Program-made: the position numbers and the translations under genes
Assembly (NCBI GenBank): GCA_945280365.1
Contig: CALYQD010000001.1
Span: 1 to 64,000, forward strand
Source of the DNA: an uncultured Apibacter sp.
Lineage (GTDB): Bacteria; Bacteroidota; Bacteroidia; Flavobacteriales; Weeksellaceae
Length of the DNA stretch: 64,000 nt
Direction: 5' to 3'
The notes under the pieces: model-generated
What the model saw: the letters and a program-made list of their open reading frames with translations, nothing else
Database searches by the model: none
What the model was told of the DNA's origin: nothing
Shown: positions 7,554 to 18,996 of the stretch, one piece after another
How the letters are laid out: each line of letters opens with the position of its first letter
Position numbering within the stretch: position 1 is the stretch's first letter

Positions 7554-8630
7554 ATGTTGCAAAGTATTATAACTGGATCTGGATCGTACTTACCTAAGAA
7601 AGTGGTTCCAAATAGCAATTTTGAAGGAATTACTTTTTATGACGAAAACAGAGAACCTATAACCAAACCTACTCCGGAAATTATTAAAAAATTTGCAGAT
7701 ATCACAGAAATAACTGAAAGACGTTATGTTGATGATAACAATATCATGAATTCCGATCTGGCCGCAGAAGTAGGTAGATTAGCAATTGAAAATGCCGGAA
7801 TTGATAAAGAAGAGTTAGATTATGTTATCGTAGCTCACAATTTTGGTGATATAGATGCTAATGAGAGACAGGTTCGAATAATGCCATCCATATCTGCTCT
7901 TACAAAGAAAAAAATAGGTATTAAAAATATTTTGTGTAAACCCTATGATATGAATTTCGGATGTCCAGGCTGGAATGAAGGCATAATTTTAGCCGATCAA
8001 TTATTAAAAGCAAGAATTGCTAAAAAAATCTTAGTAATTGGTTCTGAAACTCTTTCCAGAACGGTTGACCCTTTCGATAGGAATTGTATGATTTTTTCTG
8101 ACGGAGCAGCCGGTGTGGTTCTTGAATCCAGAGAAACTGATCATAAAATAGGTATCCTTAACCATTATACAAGAAGTGATAACGGAGAAGAGGTATATTA
8201 TATAGCTACGGATTCGTCTTTAAATCCGAATTATGTCGGCTCAAAGGCCAATATCAGAATGAAAGGAAGAAAAGTATATGAATATGCATTAACTTATGTT
8301 CCACAAGCAGTTAAAAAAGTTATTGATGATGCTGGATATACAATCTCAGATATTAATAAAGTTCTAATTCATCAAGCTAATGCAAAAATGGACCATGCTA
8401 TATTAGAGAGAGTTTTCAAACTTTATAATTTAAATGATATTCCTGAAGGAATTGCTCCCATGACTATCCAAAAATTTGGAAACTCTTCGGTAGCAACCAT
8501 TCCAACCATGTATGATATGATGGTAAAAGGAAATTTTCTAAATCAAACATTAAACTCCAATGATTTGGTAGTGTTTGCTTCTGTAGGTGCCGGAATGAAT
8601 ATAAATGCTATTTTATATAGAATGCCATAA
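7554..8630 (+). CDS. 3-oxoacyl-ACP synthase III family protein
   Basis: ITGSGSYLPKKVV, DMNFGCPGWNEG (active-site Cys), LIHQANAKMD, FGNSSVATIPTM. Confidence 0.88.
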   Translation: MLQSIITGSGSYLPKKVVPNSNFEGITFYDENREPITKPTPEIIKKFADITEITERRYVDDNNIMNSDLAAEVGRLAIENAGIDKEELDYVIVAHNFGDIDANERQVRIMPSISALTKKKIGIKNILCKPYDMNFGCPGWNEGIILADQLLKARIAKKILVIGSETLSRTVDPFDRNCMIFSDGAAGVVLESRETDHKIGILNHYTRSDNGEEVYYIATDSSLNPNYVGSKANIRMKGRKVYEYALTYVPQAVKKVIDDAGYTISDINKVLIHQANAKMDHAILERVFKLYNLNDIPEGIAPMTIQKFGNSSVATIPTMYDMMVKGNFLNQTLNSNDLVVFASVGAGMNINAILYRMP

Positions 8631-8657
8631 CTATAATTACTGATAATCAAAAGCGCA

Positions 8658-9884
8658 TTGACCTCATTAATAGCTATATTATTTGTTATTTCACTTATTA
8701 TTGAATATTATTGTTATCAAGCTATTAAAGTATTGACAAACAATAAATTAATAAGACATTGGTGGCTTGGAGTATCTATCAGTGCTCTATCCATTATTCT
8801 TATCTGGTCTATATTAATTGATAGAAACAATAAAGGGCAAGTCCATTTTTTAATGGGTTTTTTCATGATTGTTTTTATACCTAAACTAGTCTTAGCTTTA
8901 ATCCTAATTATTGAAGATTTTATAAGAGTTTTCAATTTTTTATTTAGGAAAATTTCTTCTAAACCCGTTCAAAATCAGACGTATTTACCTGAACGGAGAA
9001 AAGCTATTAGTGCGATGGGATTAGGACTTGCTAGCATTCCATTTTTATCTATAATAGAAGGGATTGTTTGGGGCAAATTTGATTTTCGGGTTAGAAAAGT
9101 TTCAATTAAATTTCCCGATTTACCCAATGAATTTGACGGTTATAAAATAGCCCAACTTTCTGACATGCATTTGGGAAGCTTTGATAGTAAAGATTATGAT
9201 AAGGTAGCCAGAGGCATTACAATGCTTAATAATCAAAACCCCGACTTATTTGTTTTTACCGGGGATTCTGTAAATAATCTTTCCGAAGAGATGAAACCTT
9301 GGCTTTCTCTTTTGAAAACAATAAAAGCTAAAGATGGCAAATATTCTATTTTAGGGAATCATGATTATGGAGTTTACGTTTTTGGAGAAGATAAAATAGC
9401 TCAACAAAAAAATATTGATAAGCTAAATCAATATCATGAATCAATCCATTGGAATTTATTAAGAAATGAATCAATAAGACTACATAAAGGGAATCAATTT
9501 ATTAATATTATCGGAGTTAAAAATTGGGGTATTGGACATTTTCCTAAAGATGGAGATTTAGATCTGGCTACAAAAAATATTAACGATGGAGAATTTAATA
9601 TTTTATTATCGCATGATCCCTCTCACTTTGATGCAATTGTAAAAAACTTTACGAAGAAAATGCATCTAACCTTATCAGGACATACTCACGGAATGCAATT
9701 TGGAATTGAAATTCCCGGAGTTATTAAATGGTCTCCCATCAAATACAGGTATCCTAAATGGGCGGATTTATATCAAGAAAATGATAAATACCTTTATGTA
9801 AACCGTGGATTCGGCTTTTTAGGATTTTCTGGAAGAGTAGGTATTTGGCCCGAAATAACTATAATTGAATTAAAAAAAGGTTAA
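8658..9884 (+). CDS. Metallophosphoesterase, membrane-anchored
   Basis: QLSDMHLG, FTGDSVNN, GNHDYG, LSGHTHGMQ motifs; N-terminal TMs; TTG start. Confidence 0.88.
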   Translation: MTSLIAILFVISLIIEYYCYQAIKVLTNNKLIRHWWLGVSISALSIILIWSILIDRNNKGQVHFLMGFFMIVFIPKLVLALILIIEDFIRVFNFLFRKISSKPVQNQTYLPERRKAISAMGLGLASIPFLSIIEGIVWGKFDFRVRKVSIKFPDLPNEFDGYKIAQLSDMHLGSFDSKDYDKVARGITMLNNQNPDLFVFTGDSVNNLSEEMKPWLSLLKTIKAKDGKYSILGNHDYGVYVFGEDKIAQQKNIDKLNQYHESIHWNLLRNESIRLHKGNQFINIIGVKNWGIGHFPKDGDLDLATKNINDGEFNILLSHDPSHFDAIVKNFTKKMHLTLSGHTHGMQFGIEIPGVIKWSPIKYRYPKWADLYQENDKYLYVNRGFGFLGFSGRVGIWPEITIIELKKG

Positions 9885-9961
9885 TTTTGTAATTCCTTTA
9901 TTTACAAACTACATTTAAATTAGCTTAAGCTTACGCTTAGTTATAACAATATTTTATACAT

Positions 9962-10822
9962 ATGTTACAATCAATGACTGGCTATGGGAAGTCAGAAGTC
10001 AATACAGAAAATTTAAAAATTTCAATTGAGATTAAAACTCTTAACAGTAAATCATTAGATTTATTTGTAAGAATATCACCCAGGTATAGAAATAAAGAAT
10101 TGGAACTAAGAAAAATTATAGGAAGTCAATTAGTCAGAGGAAAAATAGATTTCTCCATAATTATTGAAAATTTAGGAGCTGAGAATAATTCTCGTATTAA
10201 TGCAAATGCAGTTAAAAATTATATATCAAATCTTGAAGAATTGCAAATAGAAGGTACTCAATTGGATTTTCTTAAGATGGCAATAAGAATGCCTGAGGTA
10301 TTTACTAATCAAGAAGTAGAAATTAGTGAAGAGGAGTGGAAACTCGTTTTAGAATGCCTTAATTCTTCCCTTGAAAAAGTGAACGATTTTAGATCTGAAG
10401 AAGGGAGAGCATTAGAAGCTGCATTAAAGAAATACGCAAAAAATATACTTACTTCATTAGATGAGATTGAAAAATATGAGCAGGAAAGAATAATTTCCGT
10501 AAGACAAAAATTGGAAAAACAATTATCCGAATTAAAAATCCAATTTGATGAACAGCGCTTTCATCAAGAATTGGTTTACTATATAGAAAAATTAGATATA
10601 AATGAAGAAAAAGTCCGATTAAAACAACATGGTGAATATTTCTTTAAAGTAATTGATAACGATGAACAAGCCGGAAAAAAATTAGGCTTTATAGCTCAAG
10701 AAATGGGTAGAGAAATAAATACAATAGGATCCAAAGCCAATCATTCTGAAATTCAGAAATTAGTTGTATTAATGAAAGATGAACTTGAAAAAATAAAAGA
10801 ACAAACTAATAACGTTTTATAA
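9962..10822 (+). CDS. YicC/YloC family endoribonuclease
   Basis: MLQSMTGYGKSE N-terminus and QEMGREINTIGSKA C-terminus. Confidence 0.92.
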   Translation: MLQSMTGYGKSEVNTENLKISIEIKTLNSKSLDLFVRISPRYRNKELELRKIIGSQLVRGKIDFSIIIENLGAENNSRINANAVKNYISNLEELQIEGTQLDFLKMAIRMPEVFTNQEVEISEEEWKLVLECLNSSLEKVNDFRSEEGRALEAALKKYAKNILTSLDEIEKYEQERIISVRQKLEKQLSELKIQFDEQRFHQELVYYIEKLDINEEKVRLKQHGEYFFKVIDNDEQAGKKLGFIAQEMGREINTIGSKANHSEIQKLVVLMKDELEKIKEQTNNVL

Positions 10823-10825
10823 TTT

Positions 10826-11467
10826 ATGGGATTAATATATCAGAAGCCGGGAAATGATACTTTTCAACTTAAAGAATTACTTCCGGGAAAAAATTTAGAA
10901 GGTAAATTAATCATTTTTTCAGCACCCTCAGGTGCTGGAAAAACGACTATTGTGAAATATCTTTTAACCATATTTCCAGAAATTGCATTTTCAATTTCTT
11001 GTACTACACGCCCTAAAAGAGAATTTGAAGTTAACGGAAAAGATTATTATTTTCTAACAGAAAAAGAATTTAAAGAAAAAATCAAAAACAACGAATTTAT
11101 AGAATATGAAGAAGTATACGAAGGTCGATTTTATGGAACACTTCATTCTGAAATAGAAAGACTTTGGAATCAAGGGAAACATGTAATTTTTGATATTGAT
11201 GTAAAAGGAGGACTAAATCTTAAAAAACAATTTAAAGAGAGAGCTTTGGCTATTTTTATTGCTCCCCCCTCTTTAAAAGACCTTGAGGAAAGATTAAAAA
11301 ATAGAAATACTGAAAATTCGGATTCACTACTTGCCAGAATTCAAAAAGCTGATGAAGAACTTTCATTTGCTAAAGATTTTGATGTGGTAATAATTAATGA
11401 TAATTTGGAAAAAGCTCAAAATAAAGCCAAAACATTGGTAAAAAATTTTCTGGAAATAAATAAATAA
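10826..11467 (+). CDS. gmk: Guanylate kinase
   Basis: IFSAPSGAGKTTIVKYLL, SCTTRPKREFEVNGKDYYFL. Confidence 0.95.
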   Translation: MGLIYQKPGNDTFQLKELLPGKNLEGKLIIFSAPSGAGKTTIVKYLLTIFPEIAFSISCTTRPKREFEVNGKDYYFLTEKEFKEKIKNNEFIEYEEVYEGRFYGTLHSEIERLWNQGKHVIFDIDVKGGLNLKKQFKERALAIFIAPPSLKDLEERLKNRNTENSDSLLARIQKADEELSFAKDFDVVIINDNLEKAQNKAKTLVKNFLEINK

Positions 11468-11881
11468 GCTAATTATATTTTCTCTCATCGAAAATTTATT
11501 CTGCGCCTTTGTAATCCTTATCAATCACTATTCTCAAATTATAGTATTTCAAATAGATAAATTAGTATACGTTATAGCAATCTTAATTACTATAAATGCA
11601 AAGGCATTTTTGGAATAATAAAAATATTATCAAATTATAGTTTAAAATTCTTTTTTAGTTCAAAAATTTACCACAATATTTTAAGGTTGCCTACCATTTC
11701 TTTGTATAACATTATCAATCATATTGATAAATACATATCATATTTATGGAGGAATTTTATTAGGATAAAACACATAATTACTATTTTTCTTATCCAATAG
11801 TTTATTATCTTTGAATCAATCTTATTTAAAGATGTCATCGAAAATTCAGAACCATATTCAACGAATATTTTTCATTTACTT

Positions 11882-12721
11882 ATGAAAAGAAAAACTAACA
11901 AAAAAAATACTTATAGAGTACTTTACTATTGGCTAACAGGTGTCATTGTAATCCTATCCTTACTCTTTTTTTTTCGTACTTCGCTGATCACGTATTATTA
12001 CCTTATTAAAAATAAGTGGGCCGGAGCGAACTTTGAAAATGAAAATTTAGAAAAAAATATTAAAATATCTGAAATTCAAAAGATCCAAGCTGTTTTCACT
12101 AAATATAAAAATAATGTTTTTGGGCTTGATATTAGTCAGCATCAGGGTAAAATTATATGGGATAGTATTCAATTTATCGATAAAGAAATTCCAATATCTT
12201 TTGTATTTGTAAGAGCAACACGGGGTGCTTTTACGCAAGATGCTTCATTTAAAAAAAATTGGAGAAATCTCGCTAAAAAAAATATTATAAAAGGCGCTTA
12301 TCATTATTATGATGTTAACAGAAATTCTACCATACAAGCTGAAAATTTTATTAAGACTGTTACTTTAGAAAAAGGTGATTTACCACCTGTGCTTGATGTA
12401 GAAGAATTACCGAAAGATCAATCATTGGAATTATTAAAAACCGGACTTGTAAACTGGTTAACTATCATTGAAAAAAATTATAAGGTTAAACCAATTATTT
12501 ATTCCAACGATGCCTATTTCATTCATCACATATCTGATATGGATTTAACCGATTATATGATATGGACGGCAAATTACAATCCTATTGAAAGTCCTTTACA
12601 TCAAAAATGGTCCTTTTGGCAGTTTACTGAAAAAGGAATAGTAAAAGGTATTACAGAAAATTATGTAGATATCAATGTTTTTAATGGAAACATTGAAGAT
12701 TTAAAAAAGCTAACCCTATAA
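11882..12721 (+). CDS. Glycoside hydrolase family 25 (lysozyme-like)
   Basis: GLDISQHQGKIIWD, FVFVRATRGAF, PPVLDVEELP, WQFTEKG. Confidence 0.9.
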   Translation: MKRKTNKKNTYRVLYYWLTGVIVILSLLFFFRTSLITYYYLIKNKWAGANFENENLEKNIKISEIQKIQAVFTKYKNNVFGLDISQHQGKIIWDSIQFIDKEIPISFVFVRATRGAFTQDASFKKNWRNLAKKNIIKGAYHYYDVNRNSTIQAENFIKTVTLEKGDLPPVLDVEELPKDQSLELLKTGLVNWLTIIEKNYKVKPIIYSNDAYFIHHISDMDLTDYMIWTANYNPIESPLHQKWSFWQFTEKGIVKGITENYVDINVFNGNIEDLKKLTL

Positions 12722-12978
12722 AAAACAATAAGGATAGAAAAATTTTCTACCCTTATTGCTCTAACTAAGTATAAATTTATTTGAAAGAAATTTTACTTTA
12801 AAAAAAATTTAATTTACTTTTAAATTATGTGTTATAAATAATTTTTCAGAAATTTTAAATCATTTCCCCATGGCTTAAAAATTATATTTTAAATATAATA
12901 ACAATAACTTCTTACTAGTAAAATTTCAAAAAACTTGCCAAAAATTCTTTGCGATAAAGGTGTCTTAAAAATAAATAC

Positions 12979-13010
12979 TTGACTTTAGGGGTACGCTTAT
13001 TGTATATTTG
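12979..13010 (+). promoter_or_regulatory. Candidate Bacteroidota promoter for queA
   Basis: TTGACTTT ... TATATTTG (13003-13010, TAnnTTTG), ~22 bp before the ATG at 13033. Confidence 0.45.
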
Positions 13011-13032
13011 TATTATAAACATAAATTTAATA

Positions 13033-14082
13033 ATGAAAACTTCAGATTTTGATTTTAAGTTACCCCCTGAACTTCTTGCAGATAGACCTTCCAAAAACAG
13101 AGATGAGGCAAGGTTAATGGTGGTACATAAAAACACAGGAGAAATAGAACATAAATTATTTAAAGATGTCATTGATTATTTTGATGAAGGAGATGTCTTT
13201 ATTTTAAATAATACTAAAGTATTTCCGGCCCGTTTATATGGTAATAAAGAAAAAACCGGAGCTCAAATAGAAGTTTTTTTATTAAGAGAGCTGGATGCTG
13301 AATCTAGAATATGGGATGTATTGGTTGATCCTGCAAGAAAAATAAGAATCGGAAATAAATTATTTTTTACAGAGGACGATAGTTTAGTTGCCGAAGTAGT
13401 TGATAATACTACATCCCGAGGTAGAACCTTACGTTTTTTATTTGACGGCTCTTATGAAGAATTTAGAAGAAAATTAAAGGAGTTAGGAGAAACTCCTCTA
13501 CCTAAATATATTAAAAGAAAACCAGATGCGGATGATGCAGAAAGGTATCAAACAATTTATGCCAAAGAAGAGGGAGCTGTTGCCGCACCAACTGCAGGAT
13601 TGCATTTTTCTAAACATCTATTAAAACGTTTGGAAATTAAAGGAATTGAATTTGCAGAAATTACTTTGCATGTTGGTTTAGGAACATTTGCTTCCGTAGA
13701 AGTTGAAGATCTTTCTAAACATAAAATGGAAAGTGAGCAAATCTCTATCTCAGAGAAAACTTGTAAAATTGTAAATCATGCTATTGAGACTAAACATCGC
13801 GTTTGTGCAGTGGGTACTACTTCAATGAGAGCTATTGAAACCTCAGTTTCTGCAAATAAACGACTAAATCCTTATGAAGGATGGACCAATAAATTTATTT
13901 TCCCATCTTATGATTTTGGTATCGCCGATTCCATGATTACTAATTTCCATACACCAAAATCAACATTAATGATGATGGTTTCTGCTTTTGCAGGATATGA
14001 TTTAATCATGAAAGCCTATAAAGAAGCAATTAAAGAAAATTATAAATTCTACTCTTACGGGGATGCAATGTTAATCATTTAA
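13033..14082 (+). CDS. queA: S-adenosylmethionine:tRNA ribosyltransferase-isomerase
   Basis: [40 protein letters not shown]; start moved to 13033. Confidence 0.95.
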   Translation: MKTSDFDFKLPPELLADRPSKNRDEARLMVVHKNTGEIEHKLFKDVIDYFDEGDVFILNNTKVFPARLYGNKEKTGAQIEVFLLRELDAESRIWDVLVDPARKIRIGNKLFFTEDDSLVAEVVDNTTSRGRTLRFLFDGSYEEFRRKLKELGETPLPKYIKRKPDADDAERYQTIYAKEEGAVAAPTAGLHFSKHLLKRLEIKGIEFAEITLHVGLGTFASVEVEDLSKHKMESEQISISEKTCKIVNHAIETKHRVCAVGTTSMRAIETSVSANKRLNPYEGWTNKFIFPSYDFGIADSMITNFHTPKSTLMMMVSAFAGYDLIMKAYKEAIKENYKFYSYGDAMLII

Positions 14083-14100
14083 TTTAGCTTTATAACTAGT

Positions 14101-15141
14101 TTGAATCAAAATAAAAAAGATATAAGAGCCTTAAGTTTACAAGAACTTGAGGCTTATTTTTCCTCAATAGGAGAAAAAGCTTTTCGTGCAAGACAGGTAT
14201 ATGATTGGCTCTGGAATAAAAATGCGCATTCCCTTGCAGGTATGACGAATCTATCCAAACCTCTTCGTGAAAAACTGGAAAATCATTTTATAATTAGACC
14301 GGCAGAAATTCATGTAATGCAAAGGTCTAAAGACGGAACTATAAAAAATGCGGTGAGACTTCACGACGGAAATGTTGTGGAATCTGTTCTAATACCTACT
14401 GCAAAAAGAACCACAGCCTGTGTATCATCTCAAGTGGGATGCAGTTTGGATTGCACATTTTGCGCAACTTCTCAACTTATTCGAATGAGAAATTTAACCA
14501 CTGCTGAAATTGTAGATCAGGTAACACTTATAGATAAACAGAGTAGAGAATACCATCAGAAACCTCTTTCCAATATTGTTTTTATGGGAATGGGAGAGCC
14601 GCTTCTAAACTATTCTTCAGTACTTGATGCGATTCGGAAGATTACCGAAGATAAAGGTTTAGGTATGTCTCCAAGGCGAATTACCGTTTCTACATCCGGT
14701 ATTCCCAAATTAATTGAGAAATTAGCCGATGAAAATGTAAAGGTTAAATTAGCGTTATCTTTACATTCAGCTATAGAAGAAAAACGGAATCAATTGATGC
14801 CTTTCAGTGTAAAATTTCCTCTTACCAACATTAAGGAATCTCTAAATTATTGGTATCAGAAGACCAAAAGCAGAATTACTTTGGAATATATTGTTTGGAA
14901 AGGAATCAATGACAGCAAGGAAGATATAAATGCTCTAGTAAAATTCTGTAAAACAATACCCTCCAAGGTTAATTTAATACAATACAACTCTATTGATGGT
15001 GGCAAATATTCTCAAGCAAGCTCGGAGATAATTCAAAATTATGTATCTACCTTAGAAAAAGAGAATATTATTGTAAAAATTAGAAAAAGTAGAGGAGACG
15101 ATATTGATGCTGCCTGTGGTCAACTCGCCAATAAACATTAA
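14101..15141 (+). CDS. rlmN: 23S rRNA (adenine2503-C2)-methyltransferase (radical SAM)
   Basis: CSLDCTFCATSQL, NIVFMGMGEPLLN. Confidence 0.95.
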   Translation: MNQNKKDIRALSLQELEAYFSSIGEKAFRARQVYDWLWNKNAHSLAGMTNLSKPLREKLENHFIIRPAEIHVMQRSKDGTIKNAVRLHDGNVVESVLIPTAKRTTACVSSQVGCSLDCTFCATSQLIRMRNLTTAEIVDQVTLIDKQSREYHQKPLSNIVFMGMGEPLLNYSSVLDAIRKITEDKGLGMSPRRITVSTSGIPKLIEKLADENVKVKLALSLHSAIEEKRNQLMPFSVKFPLTNIKESLNYWYQKTKSRITLEYIVWKGINDSKEDINALVKFCKTIPSKVNLIQYNSIDGGKYSQASSEIIQNYVSTLEKENIIVKIRKSRGDDIDAACGQLANKH

Positions 15142-15229
15142 AATATAATTTTTATATAATTATAGATTTAGATCATAATTAATAAAAATCACTTTATTCG
15201 ATAGAATTCTACAAAATCCATAAGCAAAT

Positions 15230-15922
15230 TTATTTTTTAGAATCAGAATACCATTTATAGATACCAATTACTGCATTTATCTCATATAAAACAGATTGGA
15301 CGGCAAAAATATAATTGTGCGAAATAATATTTAAAGAAAGCCATACTAAATTACTTATACTCCATAAAATCCAAGAAAAGGGTTGTCTCATAATCATTGT
15401 AAATTGAGCAGATACCCCTATCGTAAAAGCTATGCAATTTAGTAAAAGCAGAGAAGTGGTTGCTCCTTCTTTAAAGATATAATCTCCGAAATAAAACATC
15501 AAAATGATTCCAAGTATACAAAACAAAATGGTGAATGCAAGAGCCATATAATTTGTTTTTGATACTTTAATTTTACCTTTCTCATCTTGATTTTCTTTCT
15601 TTGTCCATAAGAAAAGTCCTATTACATGAGTAATAAAATAATATAGATTACTACAAGCCAAACCTACATTACCATATAATAAATGGGTATATATTTCCCC
15701 TATATTTGCCGACATTCCTAATAGATTGGACACTACGGGTGAACGATAAACTAATATATTTACGCAAGTATATCCTAATAAAGCTGTAATTATAAAAATT
15801 ATAATATTATAAGGTAATTCTTCGTTTCCCTTCCACATAGTATATCCCAAATATATAGTTAACATAAAAGCAACTAAATACCAGATAACTCTAAAAATTT
15901 TTTCGATTTTAGCTGAAACCAT
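15230..15922 (-). CDS. pnuC: PnuC-like nicotinamide riboside transporter
   Basis: Multi-TM; LLYGNVGLACSNLYYFITHVIGLFLW, VLYEINAVIGIYKW. Confidence 0.65.
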   Translation of the reverse strand: MVSAKIEKIFRVIWYLVAFMLTIYLGYTMWKGNEELPYNIIIFIITALLGYTCVNILVYRSPVVSNLLGMSANIGEIYTHLLYGNVGLACSNLYYFITHVIGLFLWTKKENQDEKGKIKVSKTNYMALAFTILFCILGIILMFYFGDYIFKEGATTSLLLLNCIAFTIGVSAQFTMIMRQPFSWILWSISNLVWLSLNIISHNYIFAVQSVLYEINAVIGIYKWYSDSKK

Positions 15923-15945
15923 TTTATTTCGTCAATTGTTTTAAT

Positions 15946-16832
15946 TTAATTTCTATTTCTCTTTATTTTTATGTCATTCTCCGAGACATAAACTCCAAAT
16001 AATATAAATATAGCTCCAATAATTGATATGATAGTAATATTCTCTTTTAAAATAATTAAGGAAGTGAGTATTGTAACTAGTGGGACAACATATATATAAT
16101 TAGTTGTCCTTATAATTCCCAGCTTCTTAATTGACATATTCCAAGTAAAAAAACATATCATGAACGCAACAATCCCTAAAAATACCAAATTTGTCATAAT
16201 AATTGAGGTGATTAGTATATCTTTCTGAAATTTAAAAGGATTTATAAAAATAAAGGGAATCAAAGTAATAATTCCATAAAAGAAAACTTTACGTGTTATA
16301 TAAAGTATGGGGTATTTTTTTTCAAGCGTATTTAAAATTAAACTATAAAAGGACCAAGAAAGTACGGTCATAAAGGTTAATAAATCCCCTAAGAAATTTA
16401 TTTTAAGTATAAATCTACCATTATATACTACCAAAAGCACCAATAACAATCCCTTTACCAGGTTTGCAGTAAGTTTTTCATTTTTATATATCAATACGGT
16501 TACTATAATACATTTGATACCAATGTAAGCTTTAATGCTGTATTTTCTGCAATAAAATAAAATAAGCCGCCGAATAATCTCAAAAATAATAATAATAATT
16601 CATCTTTATAATTTTTTGCAAAAATAACCTTAGAAGAAAAAAAACCAATACATACATAAGCCAACAAAAATCGATATAAAAAAATCTCGGTCGGTGTAAG
16701 TCCGTTATTTATTAATATCTTAGTTGAAATAAAAGTCGTTCCCCATATAATTACTGTAAATAAGGCTAACATATGATATTTTGAATCTATCTTATGACTG
16801 AAATTTTCGTTAGTTGTAATAGCAATCACCAT
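15946..16832 (-). pseudogene. EamA/DMT-family transporter, broken (two ORFs, internal deletion/frameshift)
   Basis: N-half MLALFTVIIWGTTFISTKILINNGLTPTEIFLYRFLLAY (16503-16832) and C-half SFYSLILNTLEKKYP...IGAIFILFGVYVSE (15946-16494) in different frames. Confidence 0.75.
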
Positions 16833-16849
16833 CTTACAGTTGTGAGTTT

Positions 16850-17440
16850 ACTATGATTTATGGTTCTTATCAAGAGTATTTTGGCATCAAGAGGTAAGAA
16901 TATTTTGTTGCTTCATTATTTTTTCCAAAAGTTTTTATTTAGCAATGTCCTCCTTACTATCAATTTTTGTATCTATCTGCACTCCTGCATATTTTCTTTC
17001 TAAAAGCTACGGTACAAAGCCCTTTCTGTATTGTTCTGTGGAATCTTTATCAGATTCCTTTTATTTGTGGACTTTTCTTAAATCAATATCTTCATTGACA
17101 AGATATAACTGATATTCATGTTGCTCTCTTAGTCCACAGTACTCGGTTTCTCTATTAATTAATACATGAAATAACCTTAATTCTTACTCAGCAAGGAATG
17201 TAATCGCCTGGTATTCGATAGCTATATCAATACGATTTTTAAGAATAGATTTACGCCGAGATATTTCCTATAAGGTTAGCTTTCCACCTTGTTCATAATA
17301 GTTCTTTAAAACAATAGAAACTATCCTGGCTATAGCCTATAATTATACAGGCTTTTAAATCATTTCCTAATTGTTAAACCAATCTTTAAACTCATATTTT
17401 TTTCTTAATAATTTTTTGCGGTGTAGTCATATTTAATCTT
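16850..17440 (-). pseudogene. Decayed unidentified coding region
   Basis: Minus-strand fragments YYEQGGKLTL*EISRRKSILKNRIDIAIEYQAITFLAE* and ELRLFHVLINRETEYCGLREQHEYQLYLVNEDIDLRKVHK* interrupted by stops. Confidence 0.35.
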
Positions 17441-17502
17441 TTTATAATGTTACTGTGTTTTTATTAGTAATTATTAGATTACATTCTACAGTATTTGTAT
17501 GA

Positions 17503-17540
17503 AAAACTGATAGCTTCTTTAAGCTATCAGTTTAACTTTT
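17503..17540. terminator. Terminator after gltD
   Basis: aaaactgatagcttctttaagctatcagtttaactttt. Confidence 0.75.
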
Positions 17541-17557
17541 ATTCTTATAGAAAAACG

Positions 17558-18979
17558 CTATTTTCTTAAAAACTCATCTATATGATGAGCGGTTTCCCTT
17601 CCGGATGCTATACTGGTTACAACGAGTGATTGTCCGCTGACACAGTCTCCTGCAGCAAAAATTTTATCAATGTTTGTTTTTCTGGTATTATCAGTATGTA
17701 TATTTTTCCTTTCATTCATAATGATTTCCATCTCTTCCAAAAATCCCTCTTGAATAGGATTTACAAATCCCAAGGCTAAAAAAACCAAATCAATTTTTAA
17801 AATTTTAGGCTCTCCCACCTCATTCATAATAAATTTTCCAGAAGAATCTTTTTGCCATTCTACTTCTACTACTTCAACCCCTGTTAACTTACCGTTTTCA
17901 CCGATAAATCTTTTTGTGTGTAAAGACCATTTTCGTTCACATCCTTCTAAATGTGACGATGAAGTTTTTAAGTAAACAGGAAAAGGAACCGGCCATCTAT
18001 TTTCAATATCTTTAAGTTCTTTAGGCTTGGTTAAAATTTCAATCTGCATAATATTTGCAGCACCTTGCCGATTTGCAGTTCCAATACAATCGGAGCCTGT
18101 ATCCCCTCCTCCAATAACAAGGACATTTTTACCTTTTGCGTTAATAAATTCGTCATCGGTAATTGATTCTTTAGCTACTATTTTATTTTGCATTTTTAGA
18201 TATTCCATTGCATAGTGAACTCCTTCCAGCTCTCTTCCTTCAATATCTAAATTTCTAGGCACCTGAGAGCCTATGGCTATGCAAACGGCGTCATAGTTTT
18301 TTACTATATCCTTTCCTTTGATATCCTTTCCAATTTCGGTATTTACCACAAATTCTATTCCCTCCTCTTTCATCAAGTCAACTCTTCGCTGAACAACATT
18401 TTTATTCAATTTAAAATCAGGAATACCATATCGAAGCAATCCACCTATGCTGGTATCTTTTTCATACACTGTTACTAAATGTCCTTTTTTATTTAGTTGA
18501 TTCGCTACAGCCATTCCTGCCGGACCTGATCCGATAACAGCAACTTTTTTTCCTGTACGTGTGTTTGGTAACTCAGGCTTCATATATCCTTCCGAATAGG
18601 CATGTTCCATTACGGCAGCTTCATTTTCTCTAATTGTTACCGGTGAATCATCTATTGCTAAAACACAGGTTTTTTCACAAGGAGCCGGACATACGCGCCC
18701 TGTAAATTCAGGAAAATCATTGGTTGATTGTAAACTATGAGCGGCTCCTTTCCAATTTCCTTTATAGATAAGATCTTGCCATTCGGGCATTTTATTTCCC
18801 AAAGGGCACCCATATTGGCAAAATGGAACTCCACAGTCCATACATCGAGATGCTTGTAAAAGTCTATCCTCTGTATTTAATGTCTGTTCTACTTCTCCAT
18901 AGTCCGAAATTCTTTCATGTCTAGGGCGGTACCCTGCTTCTTTTCTATTTATTGTCAAAAATGCTTTAGGATTTCCCAT
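17558..18979 (-). CDS. gltD: Glutamate synthase small subunit
   Basis: RCMDCGVPFCQYGCPLGNKMPEW, AVIGSGPAGMAVA, FAAGDCVSGQSLVV. Confidence 0.95.
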   Translation of the reverse strand: MGNPKAFLTINRKEAGYRPRHERISDYGEVEQTLNTEDRLLQASRCMDCGVPFCQYGCPLGNKMPEWQDLIYKGNWKGAAHSLQSTNDFPEFTGRVCPAPCEKTCVLAIDDSPVTIRENEAAVMEHAYSEGYMKPELPNTRTGKKVAVIGSGPAGMAVANQLNKKGHLVTVYEKDTSIGGLLRYGIPDFKLNKNVVQRRVDLMKEEGIEFVVNTEIGKDIKGKDIVKNYDAVCIAIGSQVPRNLDIEGRELEGVHYAMEYLKMQNKIVAKESITDDEFINAKGKNVLVIGGGDTGSDCIGTANRQGAANIMQIEILTKPKELKDIENRWPVPFPVYLKTSSSHLEGCERKWSLHTKRFIGENGKLTGVEVVEVEWQKDSSGKFIMNEVGEPKILKIDLVFLALGFVNPIQEGFLEEMEIIMNERKNIHTDNTRKTNIDKIFAAGDCVSGQSLVVTSIASGRETAHHIDEFLRK

Positions 18980-18996
18980 TTTATACTTATAATATC

